Shown here: positions 38,205 through 46,109 of the stretch, piece by piece
How positions within the stretch are numbered: the first letter of the stretch is position 1
Layout: every line of letters begins with the position of its first letter
From: Nostoc edaphicum CCNP1411
Lineage (GTDB): Bacteria > Cyanobacteriota > Cyanobacteriia > Cyanobacteriales > Nostocaceae
Direction of reading: 5' to 3'
DNA length: 64,000 nt
Assembly (NCBI RefSeq): GCF_014023275.1
Contig: NZ_CP054698.1
Coordinates: forward strand, 2,356,001-2,420,000
Translations under genes and position numbers: made by a program
Notes under the pieces: model-generated
Database searches by the model: none
What the model saw: only the letters and a program-made list of their open reading frames with translations
What the model was told of the DNA's origin: nothing

Positions 38205-38245
38205 AATTTTATATTTTTATATTTTGTGGAATTACTAATGACTAA

Positions 38246-38950
38246 TTAACGGATTCCCAAAAGATAGCTAATAGCTTGAATCACACTCAGATAAAAATTA
38301 CCTTCTCTTTCGCGGAATAGTTGAAAGACAGAATCAGGTGTGCCAAAAAACGGTCTGAGAGTCCATCCTAACTGACTGCCTACAAAAGCGTAAAGAAATA
38401 ACCAAAATTTTACAATTTTCCGGCGTGTCTTTGTACCTTCATCATCTTGTTCTAAAACTATATTTGTAGCCTGATATAAAGACGAAATTCCAACAAATCC
38501 AGTTAATGCAAAGATAAATACATTTAACAGAATTAAAAATTGGTAATTATTGGTGGTAATTAAGAAAAACAGAGTGATTGGTGCAAAGCTAAATAAAAGT
38601 ACGCTCGTAATTGAAACAGCAGTCAATACTAATGCTAAATGCTGTGCAAAAGTCCGCTTTGAGCCAAAAATAATATTAGCAAAAAACAACGTCGGGATAC
38701 AAATTAGGAGTGTAATTAAATAAAGGGCTGGGAGTTTAATGGCAGAAGACAAAGCTTGCATCCAGCTATGGTATGCACCAATGATTCCGCCATAAGCAGC
38801 GAGAAATAAGGAACTGCAAACCAGCAGCGAAATGATTTTATTTGGTAATCTCGTACCTTGGCGAATTTCCTCTAGAAATCCTTGGCGATCGCGCAGGAAT
38901 CCAATCAGCACTGCAAAGTATTTAATTCCTGATGATTTCCGTTCCATCAT
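38246..38950 (-). CDS. Integral membrane protein of unknown function (paralogue 2)
   Basis: 234 residues and the same plan as the neighbouring paralogue: soluble start GIKYFAVLIGFLRDRQGFLEEIRQGTRLPNK, about six hydrophobic helices, and the C-terminal signature FVGSQLGWTLRPFFGTPDSVFQLFREREGNFYLSVI. The LRPFFGxPDS motif is invariant between the two. It starts 23 bases after the cruP stop, so cruP and both paralogues probably form one transcript. A membrane partner for carotenoid or thylakoid functions is conceivable from context only. Confidence 0.75.
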   Translation of the reverse strand: MMERKSSGIKYFAVLIGFLRDRQGFLEEIRQGTRLPNKIISLLVCSSLFLAAYGGIIGAYHSWMQALSSAIKLPALYLITLLICIPTLFFANIIFGSKRTFAQHLALVLTAVSITSVLLFSFAPITLFFLITTNNYQFLILLNVFIFALTGFVGISSLYQATNIVLEQDDEGTKTRRKIVKFWLFLYAFVGSQLGWTLRPFFGTPDSVFQLFREREGNFYLSVIQAISYLLGIR

Positions 38951-38973
38951 GTTATCCTCACACCGATATTATT

Positions 38974-40521
38974 CTAAGTTTCATCTGAGTAATCACCGCC
39001 AGAACCATACTTCCAGGCATCAATCAAACGATGCCAATAATATTGTTGTTCTTTTGGTTGATTCTTAATCCATGTTTCTAGCATTGGACTTAGCGAAAGC
39101 AAGGCAGTGTATACACCTAAATTACTGTAATGTAACATCCAATCTAGCAAACTTGCCAAACCTACTTGCGGAATTATCTTGGCAACTATTACAGGATGAT
39201 ATAAACCAGTTTTTAACAGTGTTTGGGTTAGTGCCGAAAACTGCACTATATCCTGTAAAAATGGTTTTAGCACTGGTGTACCTAACTGTTGCATTTCCTG
39301 AAATACTGCCGAGAGTAATTGGTTAATTTGATCTGGGGCAATTTTTTGATTTACACCCACACTCATCGCCCTTTGAAACAACCAGGTAACAGTCAAACTC
39401 GGCTGATAGGGTTGCAGCAGTGCTAAGGCTTTTGCAGATAATTGTTCTGTTTCCAGCGCTTCGGAAATGCCATAAGTTAAACGCTTCAGATGACGCACCA
39501 TTGCCCCAAAACCACCAAAACTCAAGGGCGATTGACTACCACTGCTATCTCCGGCTGGAAGAATGCGATTCCAAGGAGTTTTTAGCGGACTTTGGCGATA
39601 GGTGGGAAAGAAACCAAATAGTGCTCGTTGAAATTTCAGTTTGCTCAACTCCACTCCCTGATATTCTGGTAAGAGACGCAGATATTCTTCAAATAGAGCT
39701 TCTAAACTCAAACGTTGGGGTTCTGCATCCATGTAGGTAAACAAGTAAGTGGTTCTGCCATCCCTAGCTGGAAAAGCTTCCCAGAAGTACTGACATTGAT
39801 TCTGCAAGGATGTAAATGATAACAACAAGTCGCCTGAGTGATTTTCCGGAAAACCTTGGGCGCAACTTCCCACAACCAAGCACAGCGCATCTGGTTTTTT
39901 GCCTTGGCGTGCTTGTTGCGTGATGGGTGAAAAATGTCCCATCGCGTCGATTAATAACCGAGTTTTGAATTGGTTATTTACCATCACCCCATCGGGATGA
40001 ACCACTGCTTCGCTAAAGGGTGTATTTTCTAACAACTTTCCCCCGGCGGCGAGAAATCTAGTTTTCAAGGTAGCGAGTAGATAAACTGGATCTACACCGA
40101 TATTCAAAACATCCTCTACCCAAACTTCTGTACCGCCAGCAAAACTAACTCGCGCTGGGTTATATTGAGTGGCGATCGCACTCTCTAATTCTTCCTCAGT
40201 CAGCAAGTTTAATTCCACAAATACATCTAGTTCTTTGCGAGAGATATTCCACTCTTGTTCCCTCCCCCGCAAAATACCGCGTTCCAGCAACGCTACCCGC
40301 AGTCCCTTCACCGCCAAGGCGCAACCAATTAAAATCCCTAAAGTGCCACCGCAGATAAGCACATCGAAGTCTACAGCGCCTAAAGGCTGTTGATTTTCTT
40401 TAACTAACGTTGGTACTGGTGCGGTGTTTTCGCGCAGAGATGTGAGGGTGCGATCGCTTTGGCGCAATCCTCCTAAAACATCGCCGGGTAATTGGGAAAG
40501 AATTTCTTCTGTTAAAGACAT
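38974..40521 (-). CDS. cruP: CruP, lycopene-cyclase-like flavoprotein
   Basis: 515 residues. CruP is conserved in cyanobacteria and plants, is related to the CruA lycopene cyclase, and has been linked to limiting carotenoid epoxide build-up and oxidative damage. The FAD-binding start is DFDVLICGGTLGILIGCALAVKGLRVALLERG, and the CruP hallmarks follow: GREQEWNISRKEL, GTEVWVEDVLNIGVDP, LLIDAMGHFSPI, LCLVVGSCAQGF and GDSSGSQSPLSFGGFGAMVRHL. It is likely thylakoid-associated through its C-terminal helices. It heads a probable operon with two membrane-protein paralogues. Confidence 0.93.
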   Translation of the reverse strand: MSLTEEILSQLPGDVLGGLRQSDRTLTSLRENTAPVPTLVKENQQPLGAVDFDVLICGGTLGILIGCALAVKGLRVALLERGILRGREQEWNISRKELDVFVELNLLTEEELESAIATQYNPARVSFAGGTEVWVEDVLNIGVDPVYLLATLKTRFLAAGGKLLENTPFSEAVVHPDGVMVNNQFKTRLLIDAMGHFSPITQQARQGKKPDALCLVVGSCAQGFPENHSGDLLLSFTSLQNQCQYFWEAFPARDGRTTYLFTYMDAEPQRLSLEALFEEYLRLLPEYQGVELSKLKFQRALFGFFPTYRQSPLKTPWNRILPAGDSSGSQSPLSFGGFGAMVRHLKRLTYGISEALETEQLSAKALALLQPYQPSLTVTWLFQRAMSVGVNQKIAPDQINQLLSAVFQEMQQLGTPVLKPFLQDIVQFSALTQTLLKTGLYHPVIVAKIIPQVGLASLLDWMLHYSNLGVYTALLSLSPMLETWIKNQPKEQQYYWHRLIDAWKYGSGGDYSDET

Positions 40522-40650
40522 TTTGGAAAAACTAAACTCTACATTCCAAAACTACCTGAGAATGAAGAAAGTAGATGCGATCGTGGCCAGGTAAATCGCA
40601 ATTGGAACAGGACTTACGCAAGAGAGATCCCCCCTAACCCCCCTTTTTAA

Positions 40651-40810
40651 GGCTACGGTGTACACACAAGTCGAATTACCCCCCTTAGTCCCCCCTTGCA
40701 AAGGGGGGAAACCGGAAAATCTTGTTCCCTCCCCTTTGCAAGGGGAGGGCTAGGGTGGGGTAAAACCTTGGGTTTTTCAGCTATTTCAGACTTGTGTGTA
40801 CACCGTAGCC
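40651..40810. mobile_element. MITE-like element (family A), copy 2
   Basis: The best-preserved copy: 22-bp perfect inverted ends (GGCTACGGTG... / ...CACCGTAGCC). The flanks are CCCCCCTTTTTAA and TTAAAAAGGGGGG, reverse complements of each other, so this copy again sits at the apex of a C/G stem. No direct target duplication is evident beyond a possible TTAA. Confidence 0.9.
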
Positions 40811-40828
40811 TTAAAAAGGGGGGAACCG

Positions 40829-40915
40829 AAATCAAAGTCCCCCTTTTTAAGGGGGATTTAGGGGGATCTAAAACGTTTTGCTACCGACCAAATAACTTTT
40901 AAAACATCCTTTTAA
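40829..40915. repeat. Dispersed repeat, family D, copy 2
   Basis: Same 90-bp unit as 18521-18610, from AAATCAAAGTCCCCC to ACTTTTAAAACATCC. It lies directly beside MITE-A copy 2, between cruP and the pentapeptide-repeat gene. Confidence 0.85.
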
Positions 40916-40947
40916 GGATTTTTTTATTTAAAAGACCTCACGTTAAA

Positions 40948-42987
40948 TTATCCCAAACCGAATAGTTTTGCGATCGCAGGCAATAATTTATTACCCGCTT
41001 CTACCAGAGAAGCAACAGCAGGTAAGCCTGTAAATATCCCTTTCAACATGGTGATGGCTGTTTTTGCCGTCTTTTGCTTAGTGGATTCTTGAGGAGTTTT
41101 ACCCGCTTCTGCCAAAGTGTTCACCTGTTCTAGCGCTTCGGTTTTGTCTTCTTCTGACAAATATGTGGATTGGACGATCGCATCTTGCAACTGCGACAAT
41201 AATTCTTTGATTCCTGGTTTCTCGGCATCGGTTGCATCAGGTAACTGATTGAGGGCAATACTCACGTTACCGCTAATGGTTCCTAGATTAGCAATAGAAC
41301 TATTGCCAGCGATACCGCTAACATTACTGCTGCCTTCAATATTGATGCCACTGATATCAGACATATTTGTATCTCCTTGTGTATAAAATTTCGGCTGCTT
41401 GAGAGCAGTATCTACCATATTTTCTAAACTAATAATGCGCTGATCTTTTTCTACCAGCAATAATTGCTGACTCTGCGATAAAGCTTTGAGTTGATTATAG
41501 TCATCAAAATATTCTGCACTCAGTTGAGATTTATCGCTACCTGCGGCGGTTTTGGCTCTGAGCAAGATTTTATCATCGCCGCGTTTCTCCATTGCCACGA
41601 TTTCTAACTCGGCTTCGGGATGATTTTCGGCAAGGTTTTTGAAGGCTATGGCAACAGCACGGGGGTCAACGCCTTGATTATGATAAAGGTCGAGGGTGTC
41701 AAAAATTGGCTTGATAAAGTCGGCAAAATCCCCGTCTGCAAATATCTCTTGTTTATTATCAGGTTTGCGGAGAGGATCGGGGTCTTCTTTGGTGGGTAAG
41801 CGCATAAAGACATATTCACACCTCACCCCATGCAATTTAGTTGTATTTGTAATGCCCCAATCTTCGATGTACGCGCCGGTGAGGGTTGCACCTGTTAAAT
41901 CTGTGCCGTCTAGTTGCGTTTGCTTGAGCTTTGCTCTTGACAAATCGGCATCTTGCAAGTTTGCTTCACTGAGATCAGCGCCTATAAAGCTGGCATCTGC
42001 TAGGTTAGCTTTTTGTAAGTTGATACCCCGCAGGTCTTCACGGTCAAAGTTTTTGTCTTGTCCCTGTCCTGTAACTAGCAGTTGACGTACTTGTGAGTTT
42101 TGCAGATAAGTTGAGCCAGAACGAACACGGTCAAGCATTTTGGCTTGATACCAACGGCTACAGATAAGAATAGTTTTTCGGAAATCTGTACTTTTGAGCG
42201 TAGCTTGGGTGAAATCAGCATTGGTTAAATTAGCGCCACGAAAACTTGTACCTCCTGTTGCAGCAAAGGCGATCGCAATATTGCGAATTAAGGAGTGTTT
42301 TTGATCTCCTTTCATAGCTCGCCAGCTGATGTAGATACTAAATAACGTTCCGGCTCCGGCTCCGGCTCCGGCTCCGGCAAAGGCTCCGGCTCCGGCGACG
42401 GTGAAGGCTCCGGCTACGGCAAAGGCTCCAGCGACGGCGAAGGCGACGGTGAAGGCTCCGGCTACGGCAAAGGCTCCAGCGACGGCGAAGGCGAAGGCGA
42501 AAGCGACGGCTCCGGCGAAGGCTCCGGCTCCGGCGAAGGCTCCGACTAAGGCGAAGGCAAAGGCGACGGCGAAGGCGACGGCGAAGGCGAAGGCAAAGGC
42601 GACGGCGAAGGCGACGGCTCCGGCTCCTAAACCAGCTATTATTCCTTGGCGAATTGTGATGAAGAAAAAGGCAATCAATGTGATTAGAGCAACCCAGCCC
42701 CCAATGGAGTCGTCACTGGATGAGCTAAATATCAGCGACACCAAGTAACCATTGATAGCCCAGAGAAATCCTGACAGTCCCGACAATAAGAATGAGATAA
42801 TAACTAAACCAATTGCCGAACGTCGTTGCAGTCCAGCTTTGGCATGGCTGAAGTTTGCCCCTGTCAGGTTGGCGTTGGTGAAGTTTGCACCTCGGATGTC
42901 GGCATAGCTAAAGTTTGCACCCACAAAGTCTTTTCTACCTTTGAAGTTGCGTCCTCGAAGATTTTGACCGGAGAAGTCTAAAGCCAT
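40948..42987 (-). CDS. Pentapeptide-repeat membrane protein with a long Ala/Phe/Gly low-complexity segment
   Basis: 679 residues from ATG 42987 (MALDFSGQNLRG); a TTG at 43011 is possible but has no ribosome binding site. Two pentapeptide blocks with the A(D/N)LxX pattern: GANFTNANLTGANFSHA near the start, and FRGANLTNADFTQA...GADLSEANLQDADLSRAKL in the middle. Between them lie two ordinary membrane helices and about 90 residues made almost only of Ala, Phe, Val and Gly (AFAVAFAFAFAVAF..., AGAGAGAG). The C-terminal 280 residues are soluble and helical, with SDISGINIEGSSNVSGIAGNSSIANLGTISG and a hydrophobic end. Probably membrane-anchored; function unknown. The Ala/Phe segment is coded by GC-rich hexanucleotide repeats unlike the rest of the gene. 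Confidence 0.8.
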   Translation of the reverse strand: MALDFSGQNLRGRNFKGRKDFVGANFSYADIRGANFTNANLTGANFSHAKAGLQRRSAIGLVIISFLLSGLSGFLWAINGYLVSLIFSSSSDDSIGGWVALITLIAFFFITIRQGIIAGLGAGAVAFAVAFAFAFAVAFAVAFAFALVGAFAGAGAFAGAVAFAFAFAVAGAFAVAGAFTVAFAVAGAFAVAGAFTVAGAGAFAGAGAGAGAGTLFSIYISWRAMKGDQKHSLIRNIAIAFAATGGTSFRGANLTNADFTQATLKSTDFRKTILICSRWYQAKMLDRVRSGSTYLQNSQVRQLLVTGQGQDKNFDREDLRGINLQKANLADASFIGADLSEANLQDADLSRAKLKQTQLDGTDLTGATLTGAYIEDWGITNTTKLHGVRCEYVFMRLPTKEDPDPLRKPDNKQEIFADGDFADFIKPIFDTLDLYHNQGVDPRAVAIAFKNLAENHPEAELEIVAMEKRGDDKILLRAKTAAGSDKSQLSAEYFDDYNQLKALSQSQQLLLVEKDQRIISLENMVDTALKQPKFYTQGDTNMSDISGINIEGSSNVSGIAGNSSIANLGTISGNVSIALNQLPDATDAEKPGIKELLSQLQDAIVQSTYLSEEDKTEALEQVNTLAEAGKTPQESTKQKTAKTAITMLKGIFTGLPAVASLVEAGNKLLPAIAKLFGLG

Positions 42988-43068
42988 GTTCCACTTTACG
43001 GAGGTGAGCAAATTTTACTACACGCTCACCCCTGTAAATTCATGAATGGTTAGATATATTTGTTAGTT

Positions 43069-43299
43069 GAGGCTAAAAGGTGCAATTTCGAGGATAAAAG
43101 GCGCAACTTTGAGGATAAAAGGTGCAACTTCGAGGATAAAAGGTGCAACTTCGAGCCTCAGAAGGTCAACGTCGAGCCTCAGAAGGTCAACATTGAGGTT
43201 AAAAGGTGCAACTTCGAGGATCAAACGTGCAACTTCGAGGCTCAGAAGGTCAACGTCGAGCTTCAGAAGGTCAATGTTGAGGTTCTGAGGCTCATTGTT
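43069..43299. repeat. Eleven tandem 21-bp units of two alternating types
   Basis: Type 1 begins GAGGATAAAAGG and ends TGCAACTTC; type 2 begins GAGCCTCAGAAGG and ends TCAACGTC. The order is 1,1,1,1,2,2,1,1,2,2 plus a degenerate last unit. On the + strand the array reads as heptapeptides (EDKRCNF / EPQKVNV) in an open frame from a TTG at 43060 to 43392, but there is no ATG or ribosome binding site, so I do not call a gene. Confidence 0.88.
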
Positions 43300-43344
43300 G
43301 AAGTACAGCCAATACGGTTTGGCTGGGTAATAGTAATTGAGAGT

Positions 43345-43932
43345 TCACTTCCGTCCTGCCAAGACTTGTTCGGCACTCAAATCCAACTGTGAAAAAGTAA
43401 AAGAGATGATGCGTTCTTGTCCTCGGAATACAACAGCATCATAGAACCCTTCTACTAGGGTGCATATTGTTACTATTTCTTGAATTGGGTCAACAATCCA
43501 ATATTCGGGAATTTCCAGAACAGCATACTCAGAACGTTTGCTGCGATAGTCTGTGGTTTGTGTAGATTCGCTGACGACTTCTACCACTAATGTGGGGGGA
43601 GTTTCGTTGAGTTCGATTACAGCTTCTCGATTAGAAAGTGCTTCCCACTGCTGTGTTGGTAATACTACTACATCTGGAATTCGTGAGGTGTCCCAGCGTC
43701 CTTTGCGTGGAGAACACACTCCTACAGAAAACTTTTGTGCTGTCCAATTCTGTCCCATTTTGGCGCTTTCATCATCAAAGCTTCGTTCTAAAAACTTGGA
43801 GATGCCACCGTGCTTGCCAGTGCCAAGGCTGATGGGAATTAATTCTCCATCTACCAATTCATATTGGGTATCCGTGCCATCGTTATACTTAAGATACTCT
43901 GCAAAAGTAAATTTTTTTGTGGTTGCAGTCAT
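43345..43932 (-). CDS. Uma2-family (DUF820) nuclease-like protein
   Basis: 195 residues. Conserved core residues are RIPDVVVLP (Asp), LVVEVVSEST (Glu) and YRSKRSEYAVLEIPEYWIVDP (Lys/Tyr), as in the Uma2 PD-(D/E)XK-like fold. Clearly divergent from the other Uma2 protein at 7201-7827 (shared core, different termini). It stands alone beside the 21-bp array; no partner gene is evident. Confidence 0.87.
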   Translation of the reverse strand: MTATTKKFTFAEYLKYNDGTDTQYELVDGELIPISLGTGKHGGISKFLERSFDDESAKMGQNWTAQKFSVGVCSPRKGRWDTSRIPDVVVLPTQQWEALSNREAVIELNETPPTLVVEVVSESTQTTDYRSKRSEYAVLEIPEYWIVDPIQEIVTICTLVEGFYDAVVFRGQERIISFTFSQLDLSAEQVLAGRK

Positions 43933-43997
43933 AGCGATACCTACGGTGGGCTGCGCCTACGCAATTCTCATTGATGACTCAATACAGTTATTCTACT

Positions 43998-44020
43998 TGC
44001 ATTACAGGAAATACTGATGG
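43998..44020 (+). pseudogene. 5' relic of the small membrane-protein gene
   Basis: ACTTGCATTACAGGAAATACT followed by ATGGAACGTT matches the leader and first codons of the intact gene at 45550, then diverges at once. It lies directly left of the hairpin array. Confidence 0.6.
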
Positions 44021-44063
44021 AACGTTAAAAATTAAGGCGTTGCTGAATCAAGGGATGATTCTT

Positions 44064-45064
44064 GTAGGGTGGGCGTCTCGCCATTGGTGTCAACTTAACG
44101 TGAAACTGCACGTCCACCAGGAATTGAAATTCCTGGCTCATAGCCGAAGTCATCTAAAGATGACTAAATAAAATATCCCGAAAAATCTTGAGTCTACTTC
44201 AGTAGACTTTACCTATTAGGCGGGAACTTCAGTTTCCGACGGGTACTCAAGCCAAGTGAGAAGTCCACCAGGAATTGAAATTCCTGGCTCATAGCCGAAG
44301 TCATCTAAAGATGACTAAATAAAATATCCCGAAAAATCTTGAGTCTACTTCAGTAGACTTTACCTATTAGGCGGGAACTTCAGTTTCCGACGGGTACTCA
44401 AGCCAAGTGAGAAGTCCACCAGGAATTGAAATTCCTGGCTCATGGCCGAAGTCATCTTTAGATGACTAAATAAAATATCCCGAAAAATCTTGAGTCTACT
44501 TCAGTAGACTTTACCTATTAGGCGGGAACTTCAGTTTCCGACGGGTACTCAAGCCAAGTGAGAAGTCCACCAGGAATTGAAATTCCTGGCTCATAGCCGA
44601 AGTCATCTAAAGATGACTAAATAAAATATCCCGAAAAATCTTGAGTCTACTTCAGTAGACTTTACCTATTAGGCGGGAACTTCAGTTTCCGACGGGTACT
44701 CAAGCCAAGTGAGAAGTCCACCAGGAATTGAAATTCCTGGCTCATGGCCGAAGTCATCTTTAGATGACTAAATAAAATATCCCGAAAAATCTTGAGTCTA
44801 CTTCAGTAGACTTTACCTATTAGGCGGGAACTTCAGTTTCCGACGGGTACTCAAGCCAAGCGAGAAGTCCACCAGGAATTGAAATTCCTGGCTCATGGCC
44901 GAAGTCATCTTTAGATGACTAAATAAAATATCCCGAAAAATCTTGAGTCTACTTCAGTAGACTTTACTTATTAGGCGGGAACTTCAGTTTCCGACGGGTA
45001 CTCAAGCCAAGTGAGAAGCCATCCATAGCTTAAGTTGACACTAATGGCAAGATGCCCATCCCAC
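44064..45064. repeat. Composite repeat: 35-bp imperfect inverted ends enclosing the 151-bp tandem array
   Basis: The left end (44064-44098, GTAGGGTGGGCGTCTCGCC...) and the reverse complement of the right end (45030-45064) agree at 30 of 35 positions, and all five differences are transitions. The ends are of the same kind as the GGGTGGGCGTCTCGCC repeat seen at 58320. Nothing in it codes for protein. Confidence 0.85.
44112..45017. repeat. Six tandem 151-bp units, each with three or four hairpins
   Basis: Units start at 44112, 44263, 44414, 44565, 44716 and 44867 and are almost identical. Each contains CCAGGAATTGAAATTCCTGG, an AGTCATCT/AGATGACT stem, AGTCTACTTCAGTAGACT and a weaker GGAAC/GTTTCC stem. 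Units 1, 2 and 4 have loop centre CTAAAG after CATAGCCG; units 3, 5 and 6 have the exact reverse complement CTTTAG after CATGGCCG. It resembles BIME/REP clusters; a transcribed repeat RNA is another possibility. Confidence 0.95.
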
Positions 45065-45090
45065 AAAACTAGTAAAATCATCCCGAAAAT

Positions 45091-45155
45091 ATGGAACGCT
45101 CGAAATTAATTGCTATTCTTACAGGCGCGATTTCGCTCATTTTAGCGATCGCTTT
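45091..45155 (+). pseudogene. Truncated copy of the 61-residue membrane-protein gene
   Basis: ATGGAACGCTCGAAATTAAT and the following bases match the start of the intact gene at 45550 (MERSKLIAILTGAISLILAIA). The match ends at about 45155, where sequence from the vapC-like remnant on the other strand begins. The transmembrane helix is kept and the C-terminal 35 residues are lost. Confidence 0.85.
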
Positions 45156-45207
45156 TGTCATGGAGCGTGAGCCAGCCCCATGTATCAATAAAAAGCTTAT
45201 CCCCCAT
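45142..45207 (-). pseudogene. 5' remnant of a VapC-type PIN-domain toxin gene
   Basis: The ATG overlaps the antitoxin stop (CTATGGGGGATAA), as is usual in such pairs. The frame reads MGDKLFIDTWGWLTLHD, a PIN-domain start with the first catalytic Asp, and then breaks into the truncated membrane-protein copy and stops after 21 codons. Everything after the first strand and helix is missing. Confidence 0.75.
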
Positions 45208-45412
45208 AGAGTTCGTCGTCTAAGTTGGCAGCTAGAGAACCGTGAGATACTGCGCCGATGAAATTTGCCAGGGGATCGCTGCTTTGGGTGTGTGGGTTAG
45301 ATGCTGGTGATTTTTGGGTACGTGCAAGTTGTTGAACATACTGCAACACGTCTTTTAGGTGTTGCTCTGGCAGTTGTTCAATAGCGTCAAAGATAGCTTG
45401 TTTCATTGTCAT
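45197..45412 (-). CDS. VapB-like antitoxin, now without its toxin
   Basis: 71 residues. The N-terminal helical part (MKQAIFDAIEQLPEQHLKDVLQYVQQLARTQ) is followed by a flexible region. The C-terminal tail (DPLANFIGAVSHGSLAANLDDELYGG) is the form seen in cyanobacterial antitoxins paired with PIN toxins and would normally wrap the toxin. The toxin start overlaps its stop codon but the toxin is cut off after 17 authentic residues. It may persist as an autoregulator or as an orphan antitoxin against related toxins elsewhere. Confidence 0.72.
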   Translation of the reverse strand: MTMKQAIFDAIEQLPEQHLKDVLQYVQQLARTQKSPASNPHTQSSDPLANFIGAVSHGSLAANLDDELYGG

Positions 45413-45549
45413 GGCAATAGCTCAATGTCGCTTTCAGGTTATTAATATTTTATGTGCTAAAGTGCGGTTCGCTCACACCCAGAAACAATAGCCGAGTTTA
45501 TTATGTGGATATAGGCACTGCATAACAACTTGCATTACAGGAAATACTA

Positions 45550-45735
45550 ATGGAACGTTCAAAATTAATTGCTATTCTTACAGGCGCGATTTCGATCATT
45601 TTAGCGATCGCTTACCTCATCGTAGTCCAACTACTAGACTACCGGGACATGAAACCCGCCCCCATCAGCCAATTTGACCAAGCGCCTGCAATTATTTCTG
45701 TTGTTTGGCAGATTGACAAAATTACTAGAGTGTAA
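45550..45735 (+). CDS. Small single-helix membrane protein
   Basis: 61 residues: MERSKLIAILTGAISIILAIAYLIVVQLLDYRDM gives one transmembrane helix with a short N-terminal side, then a polar tail (KPAPISQFDQAPAIISVVWQIDKITRV). No name can be given. Two damaged copies of its start lie at 43998 and 45091, so the locus was duplicated at least twice. A terminator follows at 45760; the next gene, ndhF, is 374 bases on, so cotranscription is unlikely. Confidence 0.7.
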   Translation: MERSKLIAILTGAISIILAIAYLIVVQLLDYRDMKPAPISQFDQAPAIISVVWQIDKITRV

Positions 45736-45759
45736 ACTGCATTTAGCTGACTTGTAGAG

Positions 45760-45783
45760 AAAGACGCAATCAGTTGCGTCTTT
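45760..45783 (+). terminator. Rho-independent terminator
   Basis: AAAGACGCAA, loop TCAG, TTGCGTCTTT, followed by TGTC. It lies 24 bases after the small membrane-protein gene. Confidence 0.82.
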
Positions 45784-46039
45784 TGTCATTTATGTCAATA
45801 AGTAAAAATTCACAATGAGTATTGATGAAACCAACAGTTAATTCATAGATAAAAAGCAATACCTATTATTCATTACTCAAATAGTTGATTATATAAGTTT
45901 TATTTAGAGGAATTATCTCAGATTTGTTTAGATAAAGTAATTCCATTTTGTCAAATATAACGGTAAGCTGTTTCTAACAAAATTAAATAAAGATAAATTT
46001 GTCTTATCTGCCTAGGGGTAGCTCATCGTAGACATCGCT

Positions 46040-46075
46040 GGGTTAACAGGGATCAACGCTAGTTGATTCCAAACC
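46040..46075. promoter_or_regulatory. Possible operator upstream of ndhF
   Basis: A dyad GGATCAAC-GCTA-GTTGATTCC at about 46050-46070, 40 bases before the ndhF start. The size fits a LysR-type regulator site (NdhR/CcmR and CmpR control such genes in cyanobacteria), but it does not match their published motifs as I remember them. Confidence 0.3.
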
Positions 46076-46109
46076 CCAACTTTTTGATACAAATTTAGAG
46101 GTTAAGTTG

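Noticed and set aside
42401..42748. 115-residue Lys/Ala-rich open frame (KAPATAKAPATAKA...)
   Set aside because: It is the antisense reading of the Ala/Phe/Gly repeat in the pentapeptide-repeat gene, with no ribosome binding site.
43069..43299. CRISPR array
   Set aside because: The 21-bp units are directly adjacent without unique spacers, and no cas gene is near.
43060..43392. 110-residue heptapeptide-repeat open frame
   Set aside because: It has only a TTG start without ribosome binding site and runs into the Uma2 gene on the other strand; kept as a repeat.
44112..45017. CRISPR array or NsiR1 small-RNA cluster
   Set aside because: The whole 151-bp unit repeats with no variable spacer; sequence and neighbours differ from NsiR1, which lies upstream of hetF.
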